A stretch of DNA of 64,000 nucleotides from Phymorhynchus buccinoides (GCA_017654935.2 CM065690.1:18541540-18605539), one strand, 5' to 3'. Counted from the first letter of the stretch, positions 11,393 to 21,496 are shown. Made by a program: numbers and translations. The notes: generated from the letters alone by a model not told the origin.

Positions 11393-12397
11393 TTTCTTTT
11401 TTAGTGTGTGTGTGGTGGAGGGGGGGGGGGGGGGGGGCTTGCATGTATGGGGCTGACATGTATGCATGTGTGTTTGCAATCAGTATAGAACAAAAAATCT
11501 TTTTTAGATAATACATATCGCTGTGTGCAAAACATAGAGACGTAAGTCGAAAGGCGTCACTTCACATAAGGTTTGGAAAACTCAATATTTCTGTCATTTC
11601 CGGTCAAATTACGTCATTTTTGTCCATTTAGCATCACCATTGGTGACTTATCTTTGCAAATTGTTATTTTTTTAATTTTTACATCTTTGTTAGATGATGC
11701 CTCTTGCCTTGATCAACTGGTAAGTCCAACAGGTTGTAGTTTACCAGATTTTGGTTATGTGTGTAGCCCATTATTTGAGCACAGCGAAATGATCAAGAGG
11801 TTAATCATGCTAGATGATACCCGTGGGGATACCGGGGGTCTTTCATAAAAAAATAGTTCCCCCACCTTCTTGAAGTTCTGTATTTGTAACTTCCTCTAAT
11901 CTGCCACTATCTTTGACTCTGCCTTTTTCCTTTGTTTTCTATCATCTAGTGTCTTTCTGACTTCTCCTGTCTTTTAAAAAAACCACTTCTAAATAATTTT
12001 TCTGTATTATTTTGTAACTTCCTCTAATCTGCCACTCTCTTTGACTCTGCCTTTTCCATTTGTTTTCTATCATCTACTGTCTTTCTGACTTATTGGCCCA
12101 TTCTCCTGGGTTTTTTCTCCCAAAAAATCTTCTAAATAATTGTTCTCCTTTGAGCTCCTCCGAAATTGGAATGTGTCGGCTGTATGCAGCGGGAAGACCA
12201 GTGAAAACTGAAAACCGGGCAATACGTACCTTACCCATTATGGCCACTTGGCCTGGGAATGCAGTAGAAAAAGAAGAAGAAGAAGCTAGATGCTGCTGTT
12301 AGCCTTCTTTATTTTCTTTTGTCATAGTTCTCGGTAGATTTTAAACCCTTAGATTATGTTACTTTTATTGTTTTAATGATGATTTTGTTCCCTGCAG
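11393..12397. other. intron with short dispersed repeats
   Basis: A G-run lies at 11,420-11,438. The segment CTTCCTCTAATCTGCCACT is tandemly duplicated (11,890 and 12,018). 12,190-12,295 ends GGCCACTTGGCCTGGGAATGCAGTAG plus (GAA)n, matching in inverse orientation the block at 42,420-42,500. No gene is seen. Confidence 0.6.
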
Positions 12398-12468
12398 CCG
12401 TCAGTACATCACACGCATCATCAAGGAGGTGTTGGACGACAAAACCCCGCGCTACATGTGTTTCGAAG
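12398..12468 (+). CDS. ADAM10: ADAM10 exon: end of catalytic domain
   Basis: A 71-bp exon reading RQYITRIIKEVLDDKTPRYM then CFE. It matches the C-terminal helix of the ADAM10 metalloprotease domain and the linker to the disintegrin module. The acceptor is CCTGCAG at 12,397 (entry phase 2, restoring a serine codon with AG from the previous exon) and the donor GAAG|GTAAGT (exit phase 1). The frame is uninterrupted across both junctions, which argues for a functional gene rather than a relic. Confidence 0.93.
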
Positions 12469-12639
12469 GTAAGTGTGTGCGTATCTGCATACTACACATG
12501 TTTGCGGGTGCATATTTATGTGGTGTGCATGTACACATGTCAGCGTGGAAGCATGTGGGTTTTTTGTGTGTGTGTGTGTGTTTAGGGTGATTTCTTTTTA
12601 TGTTATTAGTTAAGCATCTTGAGTAGTCTCTCTAGAATG

Positions 12640-13120
12640 TGATTTTCTTGAATTTCAGTTCTTCTTCTTCTTCCTTTCCTCAGTTCTTCATCTTCTCCTC
12701 CTCCTCCTTCGTTTCATCATCCTCATCTTTCTTCTTCTCCTCCTCTTCCTTCTTCTTCTTTTTTTTCTTCCTTTTCCACCTACTTTTTGTTCTCATCATC
12801 ACCATAATGATAATAATAATGGGCCGATGATGAGAACGTCGGCGATGATGATGACGACATTGATGATAATGATGATGACGATGACGACGGCAATGATGAT
12901 GATGATGATGATGTTGGCATGATGATGGAAATGATGATTATGATGACTACGACAATAAGGATGATGATGATGAAAGCAATGATGATGATGATAACATTGG
13001 CATAAAAAATGATGATGACTTTGATGATAATGATCATCATGACGATGATGATGATGATGATGATGATGACGACAACGACGGCAATGATGATGACAGTGAT
13101 GATGACAATGCTGCTGCTAT
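12640..13120. repeat. TTC/TCC tract then long GAT microsatellite
   Basis: A pyrimidine (TTC/TCC)n tract at 12,655-12,780 is followed by (GAT)n at 12,805-13,118. The GAT array runs to within about 20 bp of the next acceptor, which leaves that exon with a weak pyrimidine tract (GCTGCTGCTATTGCAG). Confidence 0.95.
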
Positions 13121-13125
13121 TGCAG

Positions 13126-13282
13126 AATCAGGCCAGGCGTCGTGCGGTAACAGGATCACGGAAGTAGGCGAGGAGTGCGACTGTGGCTTTATGAACGACT
13201 GTGGCGATGCAAACTGCTGTGTGGGAAGGGGCTCTGAAACTGACAGTTCGGGCTGCACGCTGAAAAACAGCACACAGTGCAG
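13126..13282 (+). CDS. ADAM10: ADAM10 exon: disintegrin-like domain
   Basis: A 157-bp exon beginning ESGQASCGNRITEVGEECDC, then GFMNDCGDANCC and GCTLKNSTQCS. CGN-x-EVGEECDCG is the signature opening of the ADAM disintegrin module; paired cysteines follow the ADAM10 pattern. The NST triplet is a possible N-glycosylation site. The acceptor is ATTGCAG at 13,125 (phase 1) and the donor CAG|GTAAGG (phase 2). The acceptor follows the GAT array directly. Confidence 0.95.
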
Positions 13283-13341
13283 GTAAGGATTCTGATTCCG
13301 TGGGTGCTACTCTTTCATTTTTACACTGCATGATTTCAGTA

Positions 13342-13523
13342 CAGTGGAACCTTCCTTATAAGACCTCCCATTAATAGACTCCCTCCCATATAAGACCTAC
13401 TTTTCTGAGACATTGCCCTTCTTTGTAAGTATTAAAATTACCTCCCTTTTAAGACCCCTCCCTTATAAGACCTTATTTTGGATTATATTTGAAGGTCTTA
13501 TAAGGGACTCGGAGGTTCCACTG
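13342..13523. mobile_element. pogo-like MITE copy
   Basis: TA-CAGTGGAACCTTCCTTATAAG ... GGAGGTTCCACTG-TA, 182 bp. It lies 60 bp downstream of the disintegrin exon donor. Confidence 0.9.
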
Positions 13524-13529
13524 TATTTT

Positions 13530-14560
13530 TAATTTTACCAGAAACTGAACTTCAGTTGTTTTTTAATTCAACCTCCCAAAATTTGACCACAAGCGATTTG
13601 GCACGTAATGAACTTAGTTGTTTTATCTTGGAAGTTTACAAAGGCAATGTAATAATTTTACAAGGCTTATCCGTCTCGAACCGTCTATGGCTATCATTTT
13701 AACTGTCTGTCTGTCTCGTTATATCTCTCTCTTAAGTTGCCCCCCTGAATCGTCCGACGGGGCTCTGCCCCTGTACCCTGCCGGGGCCATGGGTCCCTGG
13801 ACCCCTGCCTTTCAGGTTTTTTTTTTTTCATTTTGGGGAGTTGCACCCATGTGATTCTGATATATATGACGCTGCATGAGCTGTCCCTCCGGACACTTAT
13901 ACAGTGTTGTGCGTTGCGCGTTGCGGCAGGAAGAAAAATAAACAGCTTAATATCAACAGAAAAATAATCGTAAACTGCTCTTTTATTTTGGAAAGTAATT
14001 TTTGTCCCTTCTGTGAGCGTGTGTTTGTGTGCAGTGTGTGGTTTGTGCGGGCGTGTGTTGTGTGGTGTGGTGTGGTGGTGTGTGTGTGTGTGTGTGCGCG
14101 TTTGTGTGTGTGTGTATGCGAAGCAATTTTTGACATTCTCAATTTTTTTACTGCTTTTTTTTTGGGGGGGGGTATTCATTTATTTGTTTATTATTGTAAG
14201 CGCTTAGGGCTTGTTTAAGAATAAGCGCATATAAATGCTCATTATTATTATTATTCATATTATTATTCAAATAAAGAAATTATAAAAAATAGAGGTCTCC
14301 CCAGCATTTCGTACCGTAGCGGCCCCCTGGGACAAACCCCGACCGGCACAGCCCCCAACCTTCATCGTCATTTTTTGCTGGGGAGGGAGCGATACATTAA
14401 GAATGAGAGTGTGTTCAGGTCCCGCTTGAAATATGCCAAGCTGGGAGCTTCTGCGGCAGATGCCAGAAAAGAATTCCAGACAGGAACAGTTCTAGGAAAA
14501 AAGCTGTACTTGAAGCAACGTTGATGACAACAATAACAATATCAAGGACAACATCAATGA
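13530..14560. other. intron with dispersed repeats and a LINE/SINE tail
   Basis: 13,770-13,855 is a second copy of the repeat near 6,365-6,430. GT-rich tracts lie at 14,015-14,120. 14,195-14,275 (GTAAGCGCTTAGGGCTTG ... TATAAATGCTC plus ATT repeats) is a 3' tail of a LINE or SINE on the + strand. No gene is seen. Confidence 0.65.
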
Positions 14561-14565
14561 AAGTA

Positions 14566-14760
14566 CAGTGGAACCGCTTCATTACGACCTCCTCCTTTAC
14601 GATTCCCTCCCTCCTATGCAACCCAAAACGTTTCACCAATTTTTTTTCTTACTAAGCCAATTAATTCTTGACTCCTTATAATAACCCCCTCCCTAACCCA
14701 ACTTATGATCGGCTCGATCTGCGTCTAATTTGACTCTTGCACAAAAAGTCGTCTGATGAA
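14566..14760. mobile_element. possible one-ended pogo-like MITE remnant
   Basis: Starts TA-CAGTGGAACCGCTTCATTACGACC like the other family members, but no matching right end is seen. It is followed by an A-rich run at 14,770-14,803. Confidence 0.4.
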
Positions 14761-15019
14761 TAATACACCCCCCCCCAAAAAAAAAAAAAAAAAAAAAAAA
14801 AAAATGAATGTACCAAAACATGATAGAAGCCTAACTAAGAAATCGTTAGGCCCAGCATGTTCCGACTTCGGCTGAAGAAATCTTTGTAAGAAATTTATAG
14901 AAAAAAGGCAGGAGAATGAACCAGTAAGATCCAGCCGAAGTCGGATATGCTGGGACTAATTGTTTCTTACTTAGGCACATAACGGCAGCATGACGCATCT
15001 GCGCTCATAATGAGGTGTT

Positions 15020-15250
15020 ATGCTACTCCTTGCAGAGACGAAAGGGCGATAATTTTAGGGCCGAACTGCCGATGCCCCCTGGTGACAAGTCAGGAGCAGA
15101 TAATCTTCTGTGGCTACATACCACTAGTTCCTGACAGGCAAGGGCGATTCGCATTTTAGGTCGCGAGACAGGGGCAGATAATTTTTGGTATAAAGCCTCA
15201 TTGACAGGCAACTGTCTGAGCGATCGAAGAGGAAGAAGAAGAAGAAGAAG
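15020..15250. repeat. dispersed palindromic repeat, copy 1
   Basis: ATGCTACTCCTTGCAGAGACG ... GGGCGATAATTTTAGGGCCGAACTGCCGATGCCCCCTGGTGA ... TAAAGCCTCATTGACAG and (GAA)n. The same block occurs inverted at 54,380-54,600. Repeated GATAATTTT motifs give it internal symmetry. Confidence 0.8.
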
Positions 15251-15670
15251 AAGAACCAGTAAAATAGAAAGATAGCAGATGACAGTAAGCAAAGGGAAAA
15301 GGCAGAGTCAAAGAGAGTGACAGATTCGAGGAAGTTACAAGCACAGAACTTGCAGAATGTGGGGGAACTGTTTGTATGAAAGACCACCCAGTATCCCCAC
15401 GGGGAGTTGATGCCTCTTTATTTTAAGAGGTTCACCTGAATATTTAAGGAACTCTTTTTTTTAAAAGTTAGCTTCCTTTTTTTAAAATTGTGCTTCCGAT
15501 GAAAATTTGCTACGTTTTGTGACACGCAGGCTGAAATCCAATGCTTCAGATGTGGAGATTCGAAAGGCATAGACGTACATCTGTACCTAAGAGCTACTAA
15601 CGCTGTATTGTACCCATTTGCTTCGTGGTTTACTTTTTCTTTTTTTTCTTCTTTTTTGTGTGTCCAACAG

Positions 15671-15766
15671 TCCAGACTCGGGGCGCTGCTGTACGGAGGA
15701 CTGTAGGTTCGAACATGTCAAGAAGTGTGAGGACGAGAGTGAGTGCAAGCTGGCCTCGCAGTGCAC
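15671..15766 (+). CDS. ADAM10: ADAM10 exon: disintegrin/cysteine-rich, before AT-AC intron
   Basis: The exon reads PDSGRCCTEDCRFEHVKKCE and DESECKLASQC plus the first two bases of a threonine codon. It matches the CC-x-x-x-C and C-x-x-x-S-x-C patterns of the ADAM10 disintegrin end. The acceptor is TCCAACAG at 15,670 (phase 2). No GT donor gives a sensible join. Ending at GTGCAC (15,766) and resuming at 16,451 yields QCTGNDFRCPDA in perfect family register. The intron so defined starts ATATCCTTTC, the U12-type AT-AC donor. Confidence 0.92.
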
Positions 15767-15776
15767 ATATCCTTTC
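15767..15776 (+). other. U12-type 5' splice site (AT-AC)
   Basis: ATATCCTTTC directly follows the exon. The minor-spliceosome 5' consensus for AT-AC introns is ATATCCTTT, so the match is complete over its diagnostic length. Confidence 0.88.
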
Positions 15777-15789
15777 AGTGAAGCGGTTC

Positions 15790-16065
15790 AGTAACGCTGT
15801 TGGTGGTGATGATGGTGATGGTGATGATGATGATGGTGGTGGTGGTGATGATGATGGTGATGATGATGATGGTGACGATGATGATGGTTGTGATGATGAT
15901 GAGGAGGACTGTGATGATGATGGTGTCGTTGATAGTGATGATTAGTGTACGGACGGTAATGATGATGATGATGATGGTGAAGTGTGTGTGGTGTGTGTGT
16001 GTGTTGTGTTTGTGTGTGTGTGTGTGTGTGTTCATTCTCATGTGTGTGTGCGTGTGTGTGTCTGT
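15790..16065. repeat. GAT/GGT then GT microsatellites in the U12 intron
   Basis: (GAT/GGT)n at 15,800-15,982 and GT-rich at 15,985-16,060. Open frames here are repeat artefacts. Confidence 0.95.
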
Positions 16066-16433
16066 GCAGGGGTGAATATTAAGTTTTTATAGTATTTGCC
16101 CAATAACACAAAAACCTGTTTGGTTGGTATGCCCCCTACTTTGAGCGTCAGCTCTCACTTGTCTGTCTATTATCCAGTATGCAGACTTCTGCAGCAAACA
16201 TATTTTTTAAATGGGCTTGAAACGAGTTTCGGGTCATTCACAAATTGTCAATCATCTTTAATTTTTTTTAAAAGTCTTTGTATTTGCTGTGAGTAGCTTA
16301 TAATCTGTCCCTCCTATTTCACGCTTGTCTGGTGTTTGTCCAACCTTTTGATGGGGAGGGGAGGACAGCTGTATTTTGCAATATAAAGACACTGCACTGT
16401 TTCTCAGAAAAGGAATGTGAGTGGAATTGAAGC

Positions 16434-16450
16434 TCCTTAACCCGATGCAC
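16434..16450 (+). other. U12-type branch site and AC acceptor
   Basis: TCCTTAAC at 16,434-16,441 matches the U12 branch consensus (TTCCTTAAC) at all but the first base. The intron ends CCCGATGCAC at 16,450. The branch adenosine lies 10-11 bases before the AC, inside the usual short range for this class. Confidence 0.87.
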
Positions 16451-16535
16451 TGGCAATGATTTCCGATGCCCTGATGCTGTGCCCAAAGCCAACGGAACTT
16501 ACTGCAACAGCTTCAGTAAAGTCTGCTTCGCAGGG
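16451..16535 (+). CDS. ADAM10: ADAM10 exon: cysteine-rich domain start
   Basis: Continues the threonine codon and reads GNDFRCPDAVPKANGTYCNS then FSKVCFAG. It corresponds to the CNGFTALCP ... DCN ... VC-x-x-G segment of ADAM10. NGT is a possible N-glycosylation site. Entry is through the AC acceptor at 16,450 and exit through GGG|GTAAGG at 16,536 (phase 0), so a U12 intron is followed by an ordinary U2 intron. The next exon starts ECIGSVC, keeping the family order. Confidence 0.92.
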
Positions 16536-16940
16536 GTAAGGAGAACTCCATGTCTGTGTCTGTGCCTGTTTGATGTGAGACAGAGACAGACAGACACAGA
16601 CGGACAGTAGACAGACATACAGAAAGTAATTTTACAAGTCTTGGTATAACAATGTACAATTTTCGCCCATTTATTGACTAACCATTTATGTAGAAGCTGC
16701 TAATAGTCATGCTGAGCTGAATATTTTGTAAAAAAAAAAAGAGATGTCTATGTGTTTGTTGTGTGATCAGTTAAATCCTTCACAAATTGTAATGACATTG
16801 TATGTGCCTTTTTTCCACCTTGTAAAGAAAGACATATTTATATTCAGTGTAACCAAACAGCCTAAATACAAAGAGTGATTAGTTCGCAGCCCACAAATCT
16901 TGCAAAGAATGAAGCCAACTTTCTTACTTCCCACCTGCAA

Positions 16941-18280
16941 GGTGAAAAGGTGGAAGGTGGGAAGTGTTAAGTATGGTAACAGAGGCAGTGAGTGAGTTCA
17001 CAATGATCCCTACCTGTAGTGTAGGTGAAAAGGTGGAAGGTGGGAAGTGTTAAGTATGGTAACAGAGGCAGTGAGTGAGTTCACTATGATCCCTACCTGA
17101 AGTGTAGGTGAAAAGGTGGAAGGTGGGAAGTGTTAAGTATGGTAACAGAGGCAGTGAGTTCACAATGATCCCCACCTGTAGTGTAGGTGAAAGGGTGGAA
17201 GGTGGGAAGTGTTAAGTATGGTAACAGAGGCAGTGAGTGAGTTCACAATGATCCCCACCTGTAGTGTAGGTGAAAGGGTGGAAGGTGGGAAGTGTTAAGT
17301 ATGGTAGCAGAGGCAGTGAGTGAGTTCACAATGATCCCCACCTGTAGTGTAGGTGAAAGGGTGGAAGGTGGGAAGTGTTAAGTATGGTAACAGAGGCAGT
17401 GAGTGAGTTCACAATGATCCCCACCTGTAGTGTAGGTGAAAGGGTGGAAGGTGGGAAGTGTTAAGTATGGTAACAGAGGCAGTGAGTGAGTTCACTATGA
17501 TCCCCACCTGTAGTGTAGGTGAAAGGGTGGAAGGTGGGAAGTGTTAAGTATGGTAACAGAGGCAGTGAGTGAGTTCACAATGATCCCCACCTGTAGTGTA
17601 GGTGAAAGGGTGGAAGGTGGGAAGTGTTAAGTATGGTAACAGAGGCAGTGAGTGAGTTCACAATGATCCCCACCTGTAGTGTAGGTGAAAAGGTGGAAGG
17701 TGGGAAGTGTTAAGTATGGTAACAGAGGCAGTGATTGAGTTCACAATGATCCCCACCTGTAGTGTAGGTGAAAAGGTGGAAGGTGGGAAGTGTTAAGTAT
17801 GGTAACAGAGGCAGTGATTGAGTTCACAATGATCCCCACCTGTAGTGTAGGTGAAAAGGTGGAAGGTGGGAAGTGTTAAGTATGGTAACAGAGGCAGTGA
17901 GTGAGTTCACAATGATCCCCACCTGTAGTGTAGGTGAAAAGGTGGAAGGTGGGAAGTGTTAAGTATGGTAACAGAGGCAGTGAGTGAGTTCACAATGATC
18001 CCCACCTGTAGTGTAGGTGAAAAGGTGGAAGGTGGGAAGTGTTAAGTATGGTAACAGAGGCAGTGAGTGAGTTCACAATGATCCCCACCTGTAGTGTAGG
18101 TGAAAAGGTGGAAGGTGGGAAGTGTTAAGTATGGTAACAGAGGCAGTGATTGAGTTCACAATGATCCCCACCTGTAGTGTAGGTGAAAAGGTGGAAGGTG
18201 GGAAGTGTTAAGTATGGTAACAGAGGCAGTGATTGAGTTCACAATGATCCCCACCTGTAGTGTTAGTGAGAGGGTGGGAG
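16941..18280. repeat. 83-bp minisatellite, about 16 units
   Basis: GGTGAAAAGGTGGAAGGTGG recurs every 83 bp from 16,941 to 18,182 (one unit is 79 bp, lacking GTGA), with a final partial unit. Units are over 95 percent alike by eye, so recent homogenisation is likely. Each contains GGCAGTGAGTGAG, a donor-like GTGAGT. Confidence 0.97.
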
Positions 18281-18750
18281 TAAAAAAAAAAAAGGCTTCA
18301 GTCAGCTGCAGAGTTTTCACTCTTAGTATATTCAGGCTTTTTGGTGTAACTTTGTGTGTGTTTCCCTTTTTTTCTTTCTTATCAAAATAAAGGCACTATT
18401 TTCTTATATGTCCGGCATTTAACATGGACTCTGAAGTCAGTGAACATGAATTGTCGTGATCAGAATGAAAATATAATGTAGAGTGGAATCCTCCAGGTAA
18501 TTAAAAAACAAACAACTGGATCACTTGTAATAATTGTTTGGTCTGAGTTTTATGATTTTCATGTGAAAAGGTCTCTTTGTATGAAATTATACTGGCCATC
18601 TCAAAATATAACTTTAGTCCCTTCAATTTTGACTTAAGGGGCTGACTTGCACATCCGACTTAAGTCGTACGACTGTCCAACTGTGACGACATCTGTTATG
18701 CATGATTCTGGAGAAATACTACTGTCTAAAGGATTCTGATGAAATCCTAC
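18281..18750. other. intron, nothing recognised
   Basis: A/T-rich stretch without gene or clear repeat. Confidence 0.5.
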
Positions 18751-18752
18751 TA

Positions 18753-18928
18753 CAGTAGAACCTCCCTTATAAGACCTCCCATTATAAGACTCCCTCCCAC
18801 ATAAGACCTACTTCTCTGAGACACTGCCATTCTTTGTAAGTATTAAAATTACCTCCCTTATAAGACCCCTCCCTTATAAGACCTCATTTTGGATGATTTT
18901 TGAAGGTTTTATAATGGAGGTTCCACTG
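18753..18928. mobile_element. pogo-like MITE copy
   Basis: TA-CAGTAGAACCTCCCTTATAAG ... ATGGAGGTTCCACTG-TA, 176 bp, TA flanks present. A LINE/SINE-like tail (AAGCGCTTAGGAGAATAAGC plus ATT repeats) lies further on at 19,268-19,322. Confidence 0.9.
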
Positions 18929-19421
18929 TAGTAACGAAGACCCCAACCCTACACAAATCTGATATATTTTCTGATACAGAAACATGGATATATTTCATCA
19001 GATTTTTGCATGATGAACTACTACAGATATTGAGAACGAAACTAGTAGGATGTCATCAGATTCAGGGAGGGTAGTGTGAGAAAATGCCTTTTGCGTGGAA
19101 AACGCTATTTGTAATGGTTTGGATTCTAGTGGAGTGTGAATGGGGTGGTGGGGGGGGGGATGTGACATAGATGTAGTTATCGTGATTTTGTTTCGTGTTG
19201 TTCCTTATTATGTGATAAGTGTGTGTTTTTGTGTGTGATTTTTGGCTCCGATTTTTAACTTCTTTGTGAAGCGCTTAGGAGAATAAGCGCTATTAAAATG
19301 GTCATTATTATTATTATTATTTAGACAGTAGTAGTATGTCATGAGAATCATGCTTCACAAATGTTAGCCAGTTGGATATCTGTACACCTGCAGCTGGACA
19401 AATGGGTCTGCCTGTTTGACT

Positions 19422-19523
19422 AGATCTCCAGTGTATGTTGCGTTTATGCTCTTGTTTGTAAGCATAGGAGTTCTGCCAGATCTCCAGTGTATATTGCGTT
19501 TATGCTCTTGTTTGTAAACCTAG
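19422..19523 (+). repeat. 56-bp tandem duplication of a splice acceptor region
   Basis: AGATCTCCAGTGTATGTTGC ... TTGTTTGTAAGCATAG (to 19,467) is repeated at 19,478 as AGATCTCCAGTGTATATTGC ... TTGTTTGTAAACCTAG (to 19,523). The second copy is the real acceptor of the next exon; the first is a decoy TAG acceptor 56 bp upstream. Confidence 0.9.
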
Positions 19524-19635
19524 GAATGCATCGGCTCAGTGTGTTCCAACATCAACGATTCTAACGGAACTTGGGACGGGTGTTTCTTGACCTTGAACGA
19601 CGGAGACAGTGACAGTCTTTGCTTCTTGTCTTGCA
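19524..19635 (+). CDS. ADAM10: ADAM10 exon: cysteine-rich domain
   Basis: Reads ECIGSVCSNINDSNGTWDGC, FLTLNDGDSDSLCFLSC. It aligns with the Q-C-A-G-S-I-C ... L-C-H-V-C-C segment of ADAM10. NGT is a possible glycosylation site. The acceptor is CCTAG at 19,523 (phase 0) and the donor GCA|GTGAGT at 19,636 (phase 1). The last C lines up with one of the paired cysteines in the vertebrate protein. Confidence 0.92.
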
Positions 19636-19639
19636 GTGA

Positions 19640-20160
19640 GTTGACCGTTACCTCTGCTGAGGAAATGTATTATTATGTTTTCCTGTCTGTAACCGCCCCT
19701 ATCTCGTGCGCGTCTGTGTGGCTGAGTGGTGTGGGTGCGTATGTGCTTGCTTGCATGCGTGGGCGTGTGTGTGTCAGGCATGAAAGAATTCAGCGTTTCG
19801 CGGAAAATCCGCGGACATTTTTCAAAACTTCTGCGTTAAAAAAAAAATCCGCGTAAAGGACCGATCTTGCCGTATTCTTATATCTACAAGTCTTTATTTG
19901 GCGGGATTCTCAAACTGGTTAACCGGAAGTTGCTTTAGCTCACTCGCTTCAATTGTGCGAAGGAAGGCGAAATGAGTAGCTCCCGCTCAACAAAAGTAGC
20001 GAAAGTCTGGGTGGAAGGATTTTTCTCGGCTGAAAAGAATCTCATTCTTTGAAGCTTGAAAGATGTTTGTGCTTGAGAAAAAATTTTGGGAACGTTCGCC
20101 AGTTTACCGCTCCAGTTTAACTGAGAGTTGTTGCGCTATATAAAAAAATCAATATTATTA
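19640..20160. other. intron, LINE/SINE-like tail only
   Basis: The GTTGCGCTATATAAA plus ATTATT tail at 20,130-20,165 resembles other element 3' ends. Otherwise nothing is recognised. Confidence 0.5.
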
Positions 20161-20169
20161 TTATCTCAA

Positions 20170-20863
20170 TATCTGGTGTGGTGATCTTTGCAGAAAGTAC
20201 CAGCTAACTAACTCCCTGTAACCACTCCTATCTGGGTGTGGTGATCTTTGCAGAAAGTACCAGCTAACTAACCCCCTGTAACCACTCCTATCTGGGTGTG
20301 GTGATCTTTGCAGAAAGCCCCAGCTCAGGCACGTGCATCAGCTCCGAGGACTGATTTTCACTTACAATGCCAGGGCAATGTTGTCGTACAATGTTAGACC
20401 AATGTTGTCTCAATATTGGCATGCTGTCTGGGTCGTATCTGGGTGTGGTGATCTTTGCAGAAAGCCCCAAGTAACTAACTCCATGTAACAACTCCTATCT
20501 GGGTGTGGTAATCTTTGCAGAAAGCCCCAGCTCAGGGACGTGCCTCAGCTCCAAGGCTGATTTTCACTTACAATTTCACTTACAATGCCAGGGCAATGTT
20601 GTCGTACAATGTTAATGTTAATGTTAATGTTGAAGCAATATTGTCCCAATTTCGGCATACTGTGTGGGCGATCCTATGTGGGTGTGGTAATCTTTTCCAG
20701 AAAGCACCAGCTCGGGCACATGCATTGGCTCCAAGGACCTGATTTTCACTTACAATGCCAGGCAATGTTGTCATACAATGTTGATGCCGATGTTGGAGCA
20801 ATGTTGTCTCAATATCGGCATGCTGCCTGGGCGATCCTGTCTGGGTGTGGTGATCTTTTCCAG
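20170..20863 (+). repeat. tandem partial duplications of exon 20864 and its acceptor
   Basis: The block GGGTGTGGTGATCTTTGCAG|AAAGCCCCAGCTC is repeated with acceptor ends at 20,193, 20,253, 20,313, 20,460, 20,520 and 20,700 before the functional one at 20,863. Copies at 20,314, 20,521 and 20,701 retain 35-45 bp of exon-like sequence (ACGTGCATCAGCTCC). In the 20,314 copy, and by similarity the others, the coding frame soon hits a stop. ATGTTAATGTTAATG-type microrepeats lie between copies. Confidence 0.9.
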
Positions 20864-21037
20864 AAAGCCCCATCTCGGCAACGTGCATCAGTTCCAAGGA
20901 CTTGGACCAGCTGTCCGAGGCGGAGAACCAGCCCTTCAAGGCCATGCTGGAGGATGTTGCCGCCCGCCGCCGCACGCCCTCCAGCCGCCGCAGCAACGAC
21001 TCCGGTGCCAACGACATCGCCATCGGCCTGCCCGCCA
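20864..21037 (+). CDS. ADAM10: ADAM10 exon: cysteine-rich domain and stalk
   Basis: Frame from the phase-1 entry reads SPISATCISSKDLDQLSEAE, NQPFKAMLEDVAARRR and SNDSGANDIAIGLPA. The start matches the CCMKKMDPSTCAS region of ADAM10. The middle is longer and more charged than the vertebrate equivalent and may be a lineage-specific insertion. The acceptor is TTTTCCAG at 20,863; the donor CCA|GTGAGT at 21,038 (phase 1). Six upstream acceptor copies compete with it. Confidence 0.88.
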
Positions 21038-21496
21038 GTGAGTCACGGCAGTGGGAAGTCGGAACTGTTTCTGCTCTTAGTAAAAGCCGCCTCACACTAC
21101 TATATCCAACGAAAAGTCGGATGAAAAAAAAATGGTTGCGACCTTTCCCGCAGTTTTTCCCTTTCTTTTGACGGAGTGAGTCGAAATCACAAATAGAAAT
21201 TTTGGTCGGATGAAACCCTTCCACCATGGGTCGATCGGAAGGAATTTGCGACTGCACCATTTACTTCCAACTCAACTCAGGCAGTTGTGGGGAATAGGTT
21301 AACTACAATACTTGCTGGTAGTGAAGACAGCACGCAGCCACAGGTAGTTGAATAGAGTTCACAAACTGTCTTTGCTTCCAATTAAAAAGGTTGGATAGTG
21401 TGAGGCAGGTTTTAAAATTATTTTGAACCCAATTCTTTGTAGAAAGATCCAAAACACCTAATTTCCCTGCGGTAGCCGTTTTGAATTCAGAGAGGG
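21038..21496. other. intron, nothing recognised
   Basis: No gene or clear repeat. Confidence 0.5.

Noticed and set aside
15761..16430. GT-AG intron using GT at 15,761 and AG at 16,432
   Set aside because: It would insert a non-family HSLTR segment and uses a poor donor; the AT-AC pair restores the exact family pattern.
17000..18280. CRISPR array
   Set aside because: Contiguous identical units without variable spacers, in a eukaryotic intron; a minisatellite.
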